From assembly GCF_014284275.1 (NCBI RefSeq), contig NZ_JACOFU010000003.1:1-64000 (forward strand): a DNA stretch of 64,000 nt, written 5' to 3'. The notes below the pieces were generated by a model, which was not told where the DNA came from, searched no databases, and saw only the letters and a list, made by a program, of their open reading frames with translations. Positions 16,308-24,792 of this stretch are shown here, piece by piece. The stretch is from Affinundibacterium amnicola (lineage in GTDB: Bacteria; Pseudomonadota; Gammaproteobacteria; Burkholderiales; Burkholderiaceae_D). The first letter of the stretch is position 1. Each line of letters opens with the position of its first letter. The translations under genes were made by a program, and so were the position numbers.

Positions 16308-17894
16308 TCAGCATGACATTGGTTGTAACGAAACGCCTAAATAAATACGGCCGGCTGAAATTGATTTTCTCGCTATTCCTGGCCGTACTGCTAGATTATT
16401 AGCGAATTTGACTTCACTTAGTTGGTTATGATCACCGGCCTTTGATACCCAAATTACGTAATCATTGTATAAATCTCTTGCCATCGTTCTCCCGTCAGGA
16501 GTGAGTGTGCAGCGTTCGCTTAACCACTGACCCACAATGTCTTGGTCTTCACGGTAATTTTCTGTCGCACACCTGATTCTATGAGGAATATTCTGAAGGC
16601 CATGATTGTGCCAAGCGAGACATCCATTAATTAGCCATGCAAGGATGTGCTCCCGCTCCTCCAGTAATTTGGCGACTAGTGTTTTGTCTTGCTCATCCGC
16701 GGTAAAGATTTTGTCAAACGGAATTAGGCGGATGCGACGCCAGATACCATTGTCGATACCTTTCACAGTTGGTTTATGATTTCCAGCCATAAATATCTTG
16801 AATTGAGGTGTAAATTCAAATGGGTCTTTGTGCAACCGACGGCATTTAATTTTATCTTCACCGGTTAGCAGTTTGATTAAGGATTCCGACAACGCAGCAC
16901 CCGACTCCGTTTCGCCAGACATTATTAAACGTGCGCCAACAAGATCTGCTAAATCTGGAGAGGGTGCAGAACCTGTGCGTTTTTGATTCATGAGTGTTTC
17001 CACTGCTACAGTTCGATAGTAGTCTCCCCAAATTTGTCTTAGTAATGACATCAATACACCTTTGCCATTTGATCCCGATCCAAATCCGAAGGAGAACATT
17101 TGTTCTTGCGTACTCCCGGTGAGTGAATACCCCAATAGTCGCTGAATCCATTCAATTAACTCTTGATCACCTAGAAAAATTTGATTGAGAAATCGAATCC
17201 ATTTGATTGCATCTGCAGCATCACCAACGCGATTTACCATAAGTTTTTTTGTAATGAAGTCGCATGGTTGCGTGTTACGCACGTTGCCATTTCTTAGATC
17301 AACAAGCTGGCGCCCTTCATTAATTCCTAAGACGAAAGGGTCACTATCAATTGACGCTAAATCGATTCTTATATCAATTCGATCAGATAGCAAAGTCACT
17401 GCATTATCGATCGTTCTTCGTTCTCCGGATTTTCGTGCCCATTTCAAATAGTAGTCATTCTCAAGGGTTTTGACGCCTTCTCCGTAGATAATTTCAGGTA
17501 GTTGGCAGGCTAGTTCACGAGTACGACTTCCATCGTTATCCCATTCCCAACGATTAATTTCCCAGTGCAGCCAAGCTTTCATCTCAGGACAGTATTTAAG
17601 TTTTTTGTGATGCAGGTCGTACAGTCGTCCCGCGTTTCCAAGTTCGGTAAGTGGATGACCGTTAGTGCCATCTCGAATGTCTGCATTAGGCGCTCTAATT
17701 TTAGGTTTAGCTTGATTGCTTAAAGTGCTTGAGTAAGATGCCTGACTTAGGTGTTTTCCCTCCATAGATGGACTATAGTTTTTCGACGATGTTTTATTAG
17801 ACCTTTTGGGCGATGACTCGCTTCGATTTTCTTTTGGAATAATTTGATTTCCATCACTTAATCTAGACCAGAAGTTCATCTTTGCACCATACAA
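16308..17894 (-). CDS. D5/P4-type phage-plasmid primase-helicase (SF3)
   Basis: Replicative helicase of the phage/plasmid primase P4 family, up to 528 aa. A disordered, charged N-terminus (about 1-75) precedes a D5_N-like region (about 95-250) and the SF3 AAA+ core with Walker A GSGSNGKGV (272-280), a Walker B-like IMSGETE segment and sensor IFMAGNHKPTV. C-terminal D5/VirE-like winged region follows. No archaeo-eukaryotic primase domain is visible, so it may act as helicase only. ATG 17879 overlaps the upstream stop as ATGA and is an alternative to 17894. It marks the replication module of a mobile element. Confidence 0.85.
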   Translation of the reverse strand: MYGAKMNFWSRLSDGNQIIPKENRSESSPKRSNKTSSKNYSPSMEGKHLSQASYSSTLSNQAKPKIRAPNADIRDGTNGHPLTELGNAGRLYDLHHKKLKYCPEMKAWLHWEINRWEWDNDGSRTRELACQLPEIIYGEGVKTLENDYYLKWARKSGERRTIDNAVTLLSDRIDIRIDLASIDSDPFVLGINEGRQLVDLRNGNVRNTQPCDFITKKLMVNRVGDAADAIKWIRFLNQIFLGDQELIEWIQRLLGYSLTGSTQEQMFSFGFGSGSNGKGVLMSLLRQIWGDYYRTVAVETLMNQKRTGSAPSPDLADLVGARLIMSGETESGAALSESLIKLLTGEDKIKCRRLHKDPFEFTPQFKIFMAGNHKPTVKGIDNGIWRRIRLIPFDKIFTADEQDKTLVAKLLEEREHILAWLINGCLAWHNHGLQNIPHRIRCATENYREDQDIVGQWLSERCTLTPDGRTMARDLYNDYVIWVSKAGDHNQLSEVKFANNLAVRPGIARKSISAGRIYLGVSLQPMSC

Positions 17895-18520
17895 AGAGTT
17901 ACGTCCTCATATATTGCTTTCAATTGGACAAGGCGGCCTGTTTTTTGAGCCAGGTCTAATAAAACTTTAGATCCAGCCGATAGTGATCCGCATCCAGCCG
18001 GAACGATTTTCCTTGTGCAGTCGATATTTATAGGAACAGATACGGATCCAAATTCGGTGTCAAAGACCACCTGAATTTTTGAAAATCGAGGGCCTCCCCA
18101 AATTCCGGAAAGGCTAACCACTTCGATAGAAGCGATTATTGCGGGAATGATTTCAGCACGGGTGGGAAGTTTTATTTCATGGATGAACTTGGGTTCAAAT
18201 TTTTTATCAAAATGCCACGCCGACTTCTCAGAAAATAATCCATGCGCAGCTATCAGTTGACGAGAATCCAATTTGCCTGCTTCATCCCGATACTTCGGCT
18301 GCCAGTCTTTACGACCATATCCAATGTCGACATATCCATTCGGATCTAGTGTGTTAAGTTTTAAGCAATATCGAACACCAGAAACTTGATGCTCGAAACC
18401 ATCGGGTATTGGGTGCACAAGATTGACGTCAAACTCTTTTTGAACCCAATTTCGAAACTCTGAAATCCATAGGTTGTGAAACTCACTTGTGCGCGAGGAG
18501 GTATTTTTGAAGGAGTTCAT
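17876..18520 (-). CDS. Hypothetical protein upstream of the helicase
   Basis: 214 aa, no signal or membrane segment. Contains YGRKDWQPKYRDEAGKLDSR and a later beta-rich part. It is coupled at both ends by four-base overlaps: its start overlaps the HTH gene's stop and its stop overlaps the helicase start. It may be a primase accessory or the missing primase function, but no catalytic motif is identified. Confidence 0.6.
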   Translation of the reverse strand: MNSFKNTSSRTSEFHNLWISEFRNWVQKEFDVNLVHPIPDGFEHQVSGVRYCLKLNTLDPNGYVDIGYGRKDWQPKYRDEAGKLDSRQLIAAHGLFSEKSAWHFDKKFEPKFIHEIKLPTRAEIIPAIIASIEVVSLSGIWGGPRFSKIQVVFDTEFGSVSVPINIDCTRKIVPAGCGSLSAGSKVLLDLAQKTGRLVQLKAIYEDVTLCMVQR

Positions 18521-18780
18521 ATTATGTCTCCTGCTAATACTCGTTTAATGTCTGATACCGACCATGCAAGTCGCCGATTTATGCGAATCGGACGTATCGG
18601 ACCGTTTTCAAAGCAAGCCCAAGTTCGCAAAGTTTGGCTTTTTCTTGTTAGGTGGAATGCCGCACATGCAGTCTCGACATGTGTGCGACTTTCTGTTTCT
18701 AGTGACGTGTAGTTATTAAGCCTGTTGTCAACTGACGAGCCTTGCGCTGAGTTGACCTGTTGACGTTGATTGTGCTTCAT
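18517..18780 (-). CDS. AlpA/excisionase-like HTH protein
   Basis: 87 aa. The C-terminal half (TRKSQTLRTWACFENGPIRP, then RRLAWSVSDIKRVL) is a MerR/AlpA-type winged helix as in excisionases of integrative elements in Burkholderiales. Stop overlaps the next start as ATGA. Likely directs excision or activates integrase expression, and may bind the inverted repeat at 18838-18887 upstream of its own start. Confidence 0.7.
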   Translation of the reverse strand: MKHNQRQQVNSAQGSSVDNRLNNYTSLETESRTHVETACAAFHLTRKSQTLRTWACFENGPIRPIRINRRLAWSVSDIKRVLAGDII

Positions 18781-18837
18781 TTTGAATCACCTTTCCGTAT
18801 CGCTACGTGTTGAAGATGATGCATTAGAAACCAAGGG

Positions 18838-18887
18838 GGGAGTAGGTTGACAAGAGTGTGTATGTAGGCTGTTTTTTACCTACTCCC
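18838..18887. promoter_or_regulatory. 10-bp inverted repeat upstream of the excisionase-like gene
   Basis: GGGAGTAGGT (18838-18847) pairs perfectly with ACCTACTCCC (18878-18887), and a TATGTAGG motif shared with the integrase upstream region lies between (18861-18868). Possible operator or recombination-directionality site. It could instead serve as a terminator for the gene ending at 18876. Confidence 0.4.
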
Positions 18888-19718
18888 ACTTGCGTACATA
18901 CTATGATTTCGCATCCGTAGCCTAGGAGGGTTTGAATTAACAGCTACGCTCCAAGCTTTTAAAAACGGATCATTGCCAGCGCCAAATAGTTTGGGATAAT
19001 TGATTTTGCAGCTTGCCATTAATGATTGTTTCCCTCCATCTTCAATTTTTAACAGATCATGTCCCGCTTTTTTCGCCTCATAGATTATTGCTAAAATTTG
19101 CTGTTCTCTTTTTTTAAGTCGTTTTGAGGGATGTTCTGTTATTTGATTTGAACCAGATTCGATCGATTGATTTTCGCCCTCAGAGTTCACAATTGCTAAT
19201 AAATCAGAAATTTTAAACAACCACTCCGAATCTGGAATCATCGTCGTCGTGTCTAGTTCGTGTTTTGTACCCTCTCGTACGCGCCCTACAAAAAATTCAC
19301 GACTATTAAATGCCACTGGTATTTCATTTAGATTAGGATTTGAATGAATGATTTCAGTTGGTATAATTTCAATTTTATGTGGTATTAAAATGTCTGATTT
19401 CGATTTGTGCTGGCGTAAGTTAATTTTTGATTGCGGTTTTCCAAAATTTTCTGTTGTAGATGTAATATTTCTCTGGCAATTTGATTTGCTTTTAATAATT
19501 CCGTTGATGTAAATTTGAAAAACCGCTTTTGGGAAGAGCCAGGGAGACACCTCGTTTGAATATTCATGGAAAATACCAATGTTTCCCTTGTATTCGAAGT
19601 AAATTGGCGCAAGGCCTTTTTCGTTTAATTGCAATAAGTCATTTCTTGAAAACTCAATATTAGTTTTGCTGGAAATTAAGCGAATCGCTTCAGGAAACGT
19701 ATAAAAATTCTTTGGCAT
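18876..19718 (-). CDS. Hypothetical protein next to the integrase
   Basis: 280 aa, polar, with an N-terminal segment YTFPEAIRLISSKTNIEFSR that could be an HTH-type fold and a C-terminal KKREQQILAIIYEAKKAGHD helix. Codon use is AT-rich compared with the core half of the window. It lies 46 bases downstream of the integrase. I recall similar proteins beside tyrosine integrases in proteobacterial islands, with no known function. Confidence 0.6.
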   Translation of the reverse strand: MPKNFYTFPEAIRLISSKTNIEFSRNDLLQLNEKGLAPIYFEYKGNIGIFHEYSNEVSPWLFPKAVFQIYINGIIKSKSNCQRNITSTTENFGKPQSKINLRQHKSKSDILIPHKIEIIPTEIIHSNPNLNEIPVAFNSREFFVGRVREGTKHELDTTTMIPDSEWLFKISDLLAIVNSEGENQSIESGSNQITEHPSKRLKKREQQILAIIYEAKKAGHDLLKIEDGGKQSLMASCKINYPKLFGAGNDPFLKAWSVAVNSNPPRLRMRNHSMYASGSR

Positions 19719-19764
19719 AATTTATTGAATAATGCTCGAGTATAGAATGCTAGTAAATCTGCTT

Positions 19765-21039
19765 TTACGCTGTAAATTCGATCTGCGCCTCTTTCAACAT
19801 CCAAGCCTCAATCTTGGTATGCCAAACGCGTAGCAAATCTAATGGTCGACGAATATAGTTTTGTTCTCTAACCCCTTGAGGTTTGTGCCCTTGAATTTGC
19901 GCTGCAATTCCCGCCGGTGTTTCTGTCCACTCACAGAGGCTAGCAAAAGAACGACGTAATCCATGAATTGATAGTGACAGCCCAGCAATCGTACAAGCTT
20001 TGTCATGTGGCTTACTGGGGTCGGATATTATTCCATCAGCAGACATGGGACTAGAAAACACCCACTGATTCCGGCGTGGAAGACTATAAAGTGTTTGCTC
20101 AATATAAGGAGTTAAAGGAATAGTTCTAAGGCCGTCAACTTTGTCTCGAATCGTTAAACTTTTCCACTTAAAGTCGATGTCCTCCCATTTAAGTAAGCGT
20201 ATTTCTTCTCTCCTTGCGCCGGTAATCAAAAGGCACTGCAGATACGCGGACATAACTGGGTTCGCTATTTGTCGAACAGCGCTAAACCAAGAACGTAATT
20301 GTTCACGTTGAAGAACATCATTTTTTACTTTCGGCTTACCGAGATTCTCTCTAATCTTTTTACTCTTTGCCGTGTTCGCTTTTACAATCTGGCCATAAGT
20401 TTCGTGCTCTTCACACCAAGTCATAAAGGCCTTGAGCATTCTCCAGGCCAAGCGCGTTTGTGTTGGTCGGGTGCTTGATTCAGTTTCAGCCCACTTTTCA
20501 ATTCGTTCGCTGGACAAATCGACTAATCGAAGTTTCGCGAGTGATGCTAGTGGGGCATCTTTCGTTACTTCTTTATTACTTTTCATTCTAGGGATGCCAC
20601 CACATTTGATCATTTTTTCATGATCTGACTTGTGACGCTCCCCCCATTTGGTTTCGCGGTCTTTGATGTATATAGCCCATACCTCAGCTAAAGTGACTTT
20701 GTCTCTTAATTGAGCTGCTTCGAATTCAAGCTTTTCTAAAGTCGCTTTTGCTACGCTTTCTGCTTTGACTAAGCGTGGATCGATACCGTTGTCAGTTTGT
20801 ATTTTATATTTATTTGCTTGGATTTGTGCCTCTTTTACGCTCCACGTTTTTGTGTTTCCAATTGTGATGCGAATGGTCTTGCCATTGATTCTGCTTTCAA
20901 AGATAAAGGATCTTGCGTCATTGGATGTGATCCTAAGACCCAGGGATGGTGTTTTTGCATCCCAAAAAATACTTTGCCCCTTGCCTTCTTCGCACTGAAA
21001 ATTTTCAATTCTTTCTCGCGTAAAATTTTCTTTTTTCAT
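19765..21039 (-). CDS. Tyrosine recombinase/integrase (P4-type, DUF4102 arm domain)
   Basis: 424 aa. N-terminal arm-binding DUF4102-like domain (about 1-90; SLGLRITSNDARSFIFESR), SAM-like core-binding domain (about 115-220) and catalytic domain with Arg in TGARREEIRLLKWEDID (276/277), HGLRRSFA (His359, Arg362), GHKP (His385) and the nucleophile Tyr395 in QNYIRRPL. All catalytic residues are present, so it should be active. It starts about 170 bases from the tRNA-Met 3' fragment at 21206-21254. Two TATGTAGG motifs at 21058 and 21069 just upstream may be arm-type sites. Confidence 0.9.
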   Translation of the reverse strand: MKKENFTRERIENFQCEEGKGQSIFWDAKTPSLGLRITSNDARSFIFESRINGKTIRITIGNTKTWSVKEAQIQANKYKIQTDNGIDPRLVKAESVAKATLEKLEFEAAQLRDKVTLAEVWAIYIKDRETKWGERHKSDHEKMIKCGGIPRMKSNKEVTKDAPLASLAKLRLVDLSSERIEKWAETESSTRPTQTRLAWRMLKAFMTWCEEHETYGQIVKANTAKSKKIRENLGKPKVKNDVLQREQLRSWFSAVRQIANPVMSAYLQCLLITGARREEIRLLKWEDIDFKWKSLTIRDKVDGLRTIPLTPYIEQTLYSLPRRNQWVFSSPMSADGIISDPSKPHDKACTIAGLSLSIHGLRRSFASLCEWTETPAGIAAQIQGHKPQGVREQNYIRRPLDLLRVWHTKIEAWMLKEAQIEFTA

Positions 21040-21205
21040 GGTTAAAGAATCTCAGACTATGTAGGCGTTATGTAGGTTTTTAAAGTATATACCAAACAAT
21101 TTTTATCAACACCAATAGATACTCTGAATTCATAGTTTGATTGAATCTCATAGCAGATGTGGATTTTCATCAACACAAATGAATAGCAATAAACTTTGAT
21201 TTATT

Positions 21206-21254
21206 CGGACTCATAATCCGTTGGTACCGTGTTCGACTCACGGGAGGCCCACCA
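21206..21254 (+). other. Attachment-site remnant: 3' half of tRNA-Met(CAT)
   Basis: Reads an anticodon arm CGGA-CTCATAA-TCCG, a variable loop, a T arm CCGTG-TTCGACT-CACGG, then GAGGCCC, discriminator A and CCA. No matching D arm or 5' acceptor strand precedes it, so it is not a complete tRNA. This is the expected tRNA 3' duplicate left by integration of an element on its left. The intact tRNA should be at the other end, outside this window. Confidence 0.8.
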
Positions 21255-21273
21255 GAATTTAGGTATTTGAATT

Positions 21274-21306
21274 AAGCTCTTACGAGAAATCGTTGGAGCT
21301 TTTTTC
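21274..21306 (+). terminator. Rho-independent terminator after the tRNA fragment
   Basis: AAGCTC (21274-21279) pairs with GAGCTT (21296-21301) and is followed by a T run. It is probably the original terminator of the tRNA-Met gene, left downstream of the duplicated 3' end. Confidence 0.6.
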
Positions 21307-21546
21307 ATTTTTGTGGCTGCTTTCATTCAAGATGCTGACCTTGTAGGAAGCATCTAGATTAAATAAATCTTCATCATTTAATTGCTGAAATTTTCTGTTT
21401 GTTCCTTTGCGTTTTGTAAGATCGAACCGCATGTTGTGACATCAGAAATGTATAAACGGCACGGTGCGATCCAAGCAAATCTGATAATTGCTGGTGGATT
21501 GAGGACGCTCTGGCTGTCGTAATTGCAAGCTTAGTTGCATGGGTAA

Positions 21547-22590
21547 CTACACTGCTAATGACGACTCATTAGCACGTATAGCACATGCACGTGAACCTAC
21601 GGTCAATTTGAGTCGCTCAATTGCAGAGGGATTCAGTTGAAGGGTATTGTCAATGAATTCGCCGAGTGCCAATGTTGCGCAAAATCCTGCATGTTCCATA
21701 TTCGCGACTAAACAGGCTTCGCCTTTCAAATCATGTGCTGTCCGCAACTCCACATCTTGCGCGGACACGACCGTGTTTAGCATTGCCACGCGCGCCTCTG
21801 CAATCGGTCCTCCATCAAAAATATCGATGAAGGAATCTACATCAAATCCTTCCGCCACCAAAATTCCAAATGGTAATTCTCCATCAGGATGTAATTGTCC
21901 CATCGCCCATTGAGCATCTTCGGCGAGTAAGGAAACGTAAATTGGTGAACGTGGCATTAATTCGGCGATGAAACTCTTGGATCTTCCACCAGTGCGTTGC
22001 TCAGCTTCAGGAAATGGCATTTTCAAGAAACGCCCACCTAATGCATTCCAAAATGGACTATTTCCAGCTTCGTCGCATAAGCCAGGATTTTCCGCGCCTA
22101 TTCTTTCCGCAAACAAATGGGGAAAGTTTCTGACGAAAAGTAAGCGTCCGCGCGAAAGCAATTGTGGTGCTAGGGTCGCGCCATATTCCGGTTCGATGTA
22201 AAACGAGCTAAGCAAAGTGTGACCAGACAAGTCTTCGCATAGACGCAGCGTATGTTCTCGATTGCTGATGCCGAGTTCTTCACTCGCATGTACCGAGAAT
22301 TCATTTCGATAACAGTAAAAACGCCGGTTGGCACTTGCGCTGGTGACGATGCCACTGGTGCCGACGACACGACCTGCCCGGAGATCTTCGAGAACGAAGT
22401 GGTAGATTTCATCGCCGCGCACTGGTTCGCTGCCTGCAAAGGCTTTCAGCGATCGTTCAAGTCGTTCCGCCAATCGTGTTCGGCCTGGTTTTAATGTATG
22501 AATGCCGAAAGTACTAGCTTTCGAGAAGCGCTCGATAGCATCGAGATCATCTAGTGTTGCGGGGCGTAACAGATAGTCCATGTGATTCAT
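21547..22590 (-). CDS. astA: Arginine N-succinyltransferase
   Basis: First enzyme of the arginine succinyltransferase pathway: transfers succinyl from succinyl-CoA to arginine. 347 aa, cytosolic, typical AstA length. Starts YLLRPATLDDLDAIERFSKA and carries the family segments SSFYIEPEYGATLAPQLLSR and IDIFDGGP. No astB, astC, astD or astE homologue is next to it. Its ATG overlaps the stop of the AraC-type regulator (22587-22590), so both are translated from one message. Here it may supply N-succinyl-arginine to the racemase-like enzyme at 31970 as well as feed catabolism. Confidence 0.88.
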   Translation of the reverse strand: MNHMDYLLRPATLDDLDAIERFSKASTFGIHTLKPGRTRLAERLERSLKAFAGSEPVRGDEIYHFVLEDLRAGRVVGTSGIVTSASANRRFYCYRNEFSVHASEELGISNREHTLRLCEDLSGHTLLSSFYIEPEYGATLAPQLLSRGRLLFVRNFPHLFAERIGAENPGLCDEAGNSPFWNALGGRFLKMPFPEAEQRTGGRSKSFIAELMPRSPIYVSLLAEDAQWAMGQLHPDGELPFGILVAEGFDVDSFIDIFDGGPIAEARVAMLNTVVSAQDVELRTAHDLKGEACLVANMEHAGFCATLALGEFIDNTLQLNPSAIERLKLTVGSRACAIRANESSLAV

Positions 22591-23597
22591 TGAATGTCCT
22601 CTTCGGCGTTTTTCGTCACGACTTGCGGCATGCTGTGGCGGGCGCGCTCTTCGCGCGGAGTGTAACCAAAATAATTACGGTAGGTGGTGGAAAAATGCGG
22701 GCCTGAAGTAAAACCACAAGCAAGCCCGACTTGCAGAATTGATTGCGTTGTTTGCTTCAATTGGCGACGTGCATGTTTGAGTCGTAACTCGAGATAATAG
22801 CGTGATGGAAATGTATCCATATGCTGGCGAAATAATCGTTCTAATTGTCTGCGCGACACACCGACTAATTGTGCGATATCTTCCGCTTGCAAAGGTTCGG
22901 CCAGATTGGCTGCCATCAGTTCTAACGCCTCTTTTAAGCGCGCCGATCCAAGTGCCGGTTGCGCTGATGCTGGTACCGGCTGACGTTCGTCGCTGCCACG
23001 TAATCTATCCAAACCTAGTCCCGCTGCTACCTCAGCGGCAAAAGTATTGCCATGACGCAGTTCAAGCCAATGCAAGAGTAAATCAAGCACTGCAGCACCT
23101 GCACCCGCACTGATTCTATTTCTATCGATCTCGAACAAACCCGGCGTGAATACAGTTACAGGGTAGCGTTTTATTGCATCTGCCAGAATCTGCCAATGAA
23201 TGGCAGCACGGTGACCATCCAATAGGCCGTGTTCCGCGAGGATCTGTGCCGCTGTGCCACATGCACCTACCACGACCTCGCCAGTATATTGAGAGCGATG
23301 TAATCCTTGTACGAGATGCTCGCCGACGACATGGGAAATATGTTCATCGACACGTTCGTCAGCGATCAGCATGAGCAAGTCGACCTGTTGGTAATTTAGT
23401 TTGTCGAGTGATTCCGCTTTTAGTGAAATACCGCATTGCGTCAGAGCTTGCGCGCCATCTGCCGCATATTGTTCGATTTGATAAAGCAGCTCGCCACTTA
23501 CTTCGTTGGCCGCCGCGAATACACTGCGTATCGCACCTAAGGCGAACAGTGAAAAACCAGGAAGCAATATCAACGAAACAGAAAAAGGCGTCGGCAT
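22587..23597 (-). CDS. argR: AraC-family regulator with DJ-1/PfpI domain (ArgR-like)
   Basis: 336 aa GlxA-type regulator. N-terminal DJ-1/PfpI-like ligand domain (about 5-180) and C-terminal AraC double HTH (about 225-325; EDIAQLVGVSRRQLERLFRQ, then VGLACGFTSGPHFSTTYRNY). Pseudomonas ArgR has this architecture and controls arginine uptake and the AST pathway. Here the gene sits between astA and the CphZ/AotO-like gene, mirroring the aot-argR arrangement. Arginine-responsive activation is inferred. The symbol is by analogy and unrelated to the ArgR repressor of E. coli. Confidence 0.8.
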   Translation of the reverse strand: MPTPFSVSLILLPGFSLFALGAIRSVFAAANEVSGELLYQIEQYAADGAQALTQCGISLKAESLDKLNYQQVDLLMLIADERVDEHISHVVGEHLVQGLHRSQYTGEVVVGACGTAAQILAEHGLLDGHRAAIHWQILADAIKRYPVTVFTPGLFEIDRNRISAGAGAAVLDLLLHWLELRHGNTFAAEVAAGLGLDRLRGSDERQPVPASAQPALGSARLKEALELMAANLAEPLQAEDIAQLVGVSRRQLERLFRQHMDTFPSRYYLELRLKHARRQLKQTTQSILQVGLACGFTSGPHFSTTYRNYFGYTPREERARHSMPQVVTKNAEEDIQ

Positions 23598-23665
23598 GGA
23601 TTCTTTCTTGGGAATGCTAGCTAGATTCTATATTCAATGACGACATCATGGACAATTCGATCGTG

Positions 23666-24784
23666 TTAAGCCGACAGCAGTGAGCCGCGCCGTACCGCTT
23701 GATGGCCTGCAACTTTGCTCAGACGGGTCCCAGGCGGCACAAAACGACGATTTTCGCGGGCAAAGTAAATTCCATCCACTGGCGATAACAATTGTTGCAC
23801 CTCACCACTCAGCGGATCAATCAGATCGATCAGTGGGTCTCCAGCTTTGACGGTTTCGCCAAGTTCTCGCAAGTAGACGACCAGTCCGGCTGAAGGTGCG
23901 GTCAGCGGTATGCAACCAGCTAACGGAGTTGGTTCGCAGGCAGGTCGCATGGTTTGTGATAAAGGGCCGGCAATGATGCCTTGTAAGCGCAGAAAGTCGA
24001 TCAATGCATTAGCATCGCGTTCAGCGACGTCGTGACTGACGTCGGTAAAGCCGCGTAACTCAACGGTCACCGCAAGACAGGCTAAAGGTATCGGAAATTC
24101 ATTCCCAACCAAGGCTGCAATGTCCCACCAAATTCGTGAACAAGCTTCGTCAAAAGGGTCATCTCCGGAATTAGTCTCCAGTAAGGCGACCTGCGCATCG
24201 AGCAATCCTGCCAATGGTGCAACGCGATCCCATAATGGTGTTCCGGTATAGAGATGTAGTACCGATTCACAGTCGCAATGTAAATCGAGTACCACATCGG
24301 CATCGGCCGCGAGACGCATTAGCGCTAGTCGTTGTGCAGATAACTCGTCTATGGTGGTTTGTTCTTTCAGATAATCGCGAATCGCTGTTCGTATCAGTTT
24401 TTGGTTTGCGTGTGGATCAGAGCTTAGTTGAGATCTGACGCGCTCTAGTACCTCTTCTGATAAATTGTGAAACAGGCGATTGAAATTTTGTCCGGTTCGC
24501 AGATCAAAGCGGCCTTGGCTGGTGCCCAGCAAGGTTTGTGCGAGTCCGATCGGATTTGCGGTGGGTACTAAGATGACTTCACCAAGTAGCTGACCTTGTT
24601 GCTCAAGCTCGGTAAGCTGATTTCTCAGGTGGTGAGCGACCAGCATACCAGGTAGCTCGTCAGCATGAAGTGATGCTTGAATATAAGCCTTGCGGCCAGT
24701 TCCTTCTTTTCCAAATCGCAAAAACGGCAGCGCCCGACTAGTGCCGGCGGCAGGCGAGGGGAGGGGAATTGATATGAGTTCCAT
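23666..24784 (-). CDS. cphZ: CphZ/AotO-like beta-aspartyl-arginine dipeptide hydrolase (AstE/aspartoacylase family)
   Basis: 372-aa zinc metallohydrolase of the succinylglutamate desuccinylase/aspartoacylase group. Zinc ligands His40 and Glu43 in ASLHADELPG and a third His in LDLHCDCE; a biotinyl-lipoyl-like beta barrel closes the protein (about 285-372). In the literature I know, the homologues CphZ and Pseudomonas AotO hydrolyse beta-Asp-Arg released from cyanophycin. The adjacent cyanophycinase, ArgR-type regulator and astA strongly favour that activity over aspartoacylase or AstE. No signal peptide, so the dipeptide must be imported. Confidence 0.8.
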   Translation of the reverse strand: MELISIPLPSPAAGTSRALPFLRFGKEGTGRKAYIQASLHADELPGMLVAHHLRNQLTELEQQGQLLGEVILVPTANPIGLAQTLLGTSQGRFDLRTGQNFNRLFHNLSEEVLERVRSQLSSDPHANQKLIRTAIRDYLKEQTTIDELSAQRLALMRLAADADVVLDLHCDCESVLHLYTGTPLWDRVAPLAGLLDAQVALLETNSGDDPFDEACSRIWWDIAALVGNEFPIPLACLAVTVELRGFTDVSHDVAERDANALIDFLRLQGIIAGPLSQTMRPACEPTPLAGCIPLTAPSAGLVVYLRELGETVKAGDPLIDLIDPLSGEVQQLLSPVDGIYFARENRRFVPPGTRLSKVAGHQAVRRGSLLSA

Positions 24785-24792
24785 GAGAGGTT

